Below are positions 62,639 through 64,000 of a DNA stretch of 64,000 bases, one piece after another. Positions within the stretch are counted from its first letter, which is position 1; every line of letters starts with the position of its first letter. The DNA is taken from the NCBI RefSeq assembly GCF_000001735.4, contig NC_003074.8, positions 496,101 through 560,100 of the forward strand, in the 5' to 3' direction. The position numbers were made by a program, and so were the translations under genes. Source of the stretch: Arabidopsis thaliana (Eukaryota; Streptophyta; Magnoliopsida; Brassicales; Brassicaceae). The notes under the pieces are model-generated. The model made no database searches. It was given only the letters and a program-made list of their open reading frames with translations, and was not told where the DNA came from.

Positions 62639-63109
62639 TGTGTGCGTTGTTTTTTATTCATACACTTGTGGACTTTGCCCTAAACAGAATTTTGAAATCA
62701 TTTTTGGGTCAAAACTCGAAAAAATGTGTAGATAGTTTTATTGTGGTGCTTGTTGTTGGGTAAAACTACGAAGACATATTTTTATTTTATTTTCATCCAA
62801 AAGCCAAAAACACATAAGGATTTGTTTTAGTACGTATTATTATTATTATTTTTTATTTTTTTCTGTATGGGAGTTAATTGTTGAATACTTCCAACTCTCT
62901 AATGAAGTAATTGCATTTAAGTTTCTTATTCTTTTCTTGTATTCTTATTTCATAAAGAATGTCATTTTAAAATTTTAATTTTGTTTTATAAAAATTATTG
63001 TTTTTTATTTTCAATGCAGTTGTAAAGATCAAATATCTTTTTTTTATCTCTACTATTTAAACTAATTAATGAAAAAAAGAGAGTATTATTTAGTATATTA
63101 ATAGCAGGT

Positions 63110-63360
63110 ACAAATGAAATTTGTTTGCTTTCCTTAATTTGCGTGAAAATAATAGAATGACATTCTTTGTGAAACATATAAATATTGAAAGTTTTGTAAA
63201 ATTTGATTTTCATAGCCATTTCCAACTTGATGGAAAAAGTACATTACTTTCTAAATTTATGTGAAAAATGGTAAAATGACACTCTTTGTAAAAACATATA
63301 GAATTTCGAAAGTTTTGTTACGTTTGATTTTCACAGCCATTTTTCAACTTGGTGAAAAAG
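63110..63360. repeat. Local tandem duplication, about 125-base unit
   Basis: Two adjacent units share CATTCTTTGTGAAACATAT / CACTCTTTGTAAAAACATAT, then AAAGTTTTGT and TTGATTTTCA with AGCCATTT. The first repeat copy (near 58985-59035) has only one such unit. Confidence 0.7.
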
Positions 63361-63715
63361 ACAAGACACGAGTAAGCCAACTTTCTCGATCAAGCCGATT
63401 TGTTTTTTACAAATGTCATTCTTTTTCAATAAAAAGCATTCAAGATTATTAAAGTAATATTCATTGGGCTACTTCCAGAATATGCTCATATAAAATCCAT
63501 CAGAATCCAGTCCAATTACACCAATCTGATCAAAAATCCGATCAAAACCGAGGGACATAGAGACCAGAAAACCCGATTGAACCCGTCTTTCAAAGAAGCA
63601 TCGATTGAAACTTTATTATATACCAGAAACGATCCGTTAAGAATATAGAAACCTAACCATACCATCAATGCGATGTTTTGTTTAGTGTAAAACCGAATAA
63701 TTGTGTATCCATATG

Positions 63716-63945
63716 AATTATATATATATATATATATATAAAATTATAACAAATTTATGATCGACTGTATATAAAAATACAATATTTAAATGGCAATGCA
63801 AACGGCAAGGAATTATATTATTTGCGTAGACAATTTTATATAATTAAAATTGTAAGAAATTTATGATCGAATGTATATAAAAACAATATTTCAAGGGCAA
63901 TGCAAACGGCAAGAAGTTATATTATTTGCGTAGAGATTTTCTGTC
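63716..63945. repeat. (TA)n tract and local tandem duplication, about 130-base unit
   Basis: A TA tract at about 63719-63741 is followed by two copies of a unit containing TTTATGATCGA, GGCAATGCAAACGGCAAG and TTATATTATTTGCGTAGA. The corresponding place in the first copy (about 59217-59330) has the unit once. Confidence 0.75.
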
Positions 63946-64000
63946 TTTGCGATAACATGTTTAATAGATCTTTAAGTCTATGACAACTCGTCATATTGAT

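Larger units (their letters stand above)
62638..64000 (+). repeat. Second, partial copy of the AAD2 upstream unit, running off the window
   Basis: From 62638 on, blocks of the first copy (58706-59450) recur in the same order, interrupted by extra DNA. The last block aligns TTTAATAGATCTTTAAG and CGTCATAT at about 63959-63998 with about 59349-59410. In the first copy the coding start lies about 160 bases beyond that block. The next gene, probably another acyl-ACP desaturase, should therefore start about 150-160 bases past the window end. Confidence 0.75.

Overview
The window reads as nuclear DNA of a small-genome dicot. I recognise it as the upper arm of Arabidopsis thaliana chromosome 3, roughly loci At3g02420 to At3g02610. 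This rests on recognising a consecutive run of Arabidopsis proteins by eye (S-adenosylmethionine decarboxylase with its conserved upstream ORFs, GRF7, CCT6A, RAD23C, LBD41, RPS7B, PMI1, STE1/DWF7, HDF7, LPP3, AAD2). It fits the AT-rich spacers, short GT-AG introns and dense mixture of strands. Locus numbers and symbols come from memory, not from a search. Exon ends were read by eye and may be off by a base or two.

Layout. 0-9 kb: a TMEM33-like membrane protein (-), DMP5 (+), TBL20 (-) and the protease-dead FTSHi3 (-). 9-20 kb: a TBC/RabGAP with a tiny upstream ORF, SAMDC with its tiny and small upstream ORFs, a 68-residue LEA/KIN-like gene behind ABREs, a mitochondrial PPR gene and a 45-residue DEVIL/ROTUNDIFOLIA-like peptide gene (-). 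20-23 kb: the largest spacer. 23-32 kb: a basic protein of unknown function (At3g02500), an RCC1-repeat protein (-), a nested pair of retroposon remnants and the 14-3-3 gene GRF7 (-). 32-42 kb: CCT6A, RAD23C and LBD41, all (-). 43-50 kb: a small unknown gene (-), RPS7B (+) and PMI1 (-). 50-64 kb: the tandem sterol C5-desaturase pair STE1/HDF7, LPP3, AAD2, a Harbinger-like DNA element, and the start of a second copy of the AAD2 flanking unit that runs off the window.

The genes do not form an operon-like system. Most are independent housekeeping genes: protein folding and turnover, translation, sugar activation, sterol and lipid synthesis, trafficking. Two local tandem duplications, the sterol desaturases and the acyl-ACP desaturase unit, are the clearest functional clustering.

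I see no convincing undescribed system. The parts most worth a second look are the nested retroposons at 28.9-30.35 kb, the TTA-flanked element at 61.4-62.2 kb, the duplicated AAD2 unit with an orphan 5' gene piece at its junction, the exact hypoxia-type motif upstream of LBD41, and the small ORFs (upstream ORFs and the RTFL peptide).
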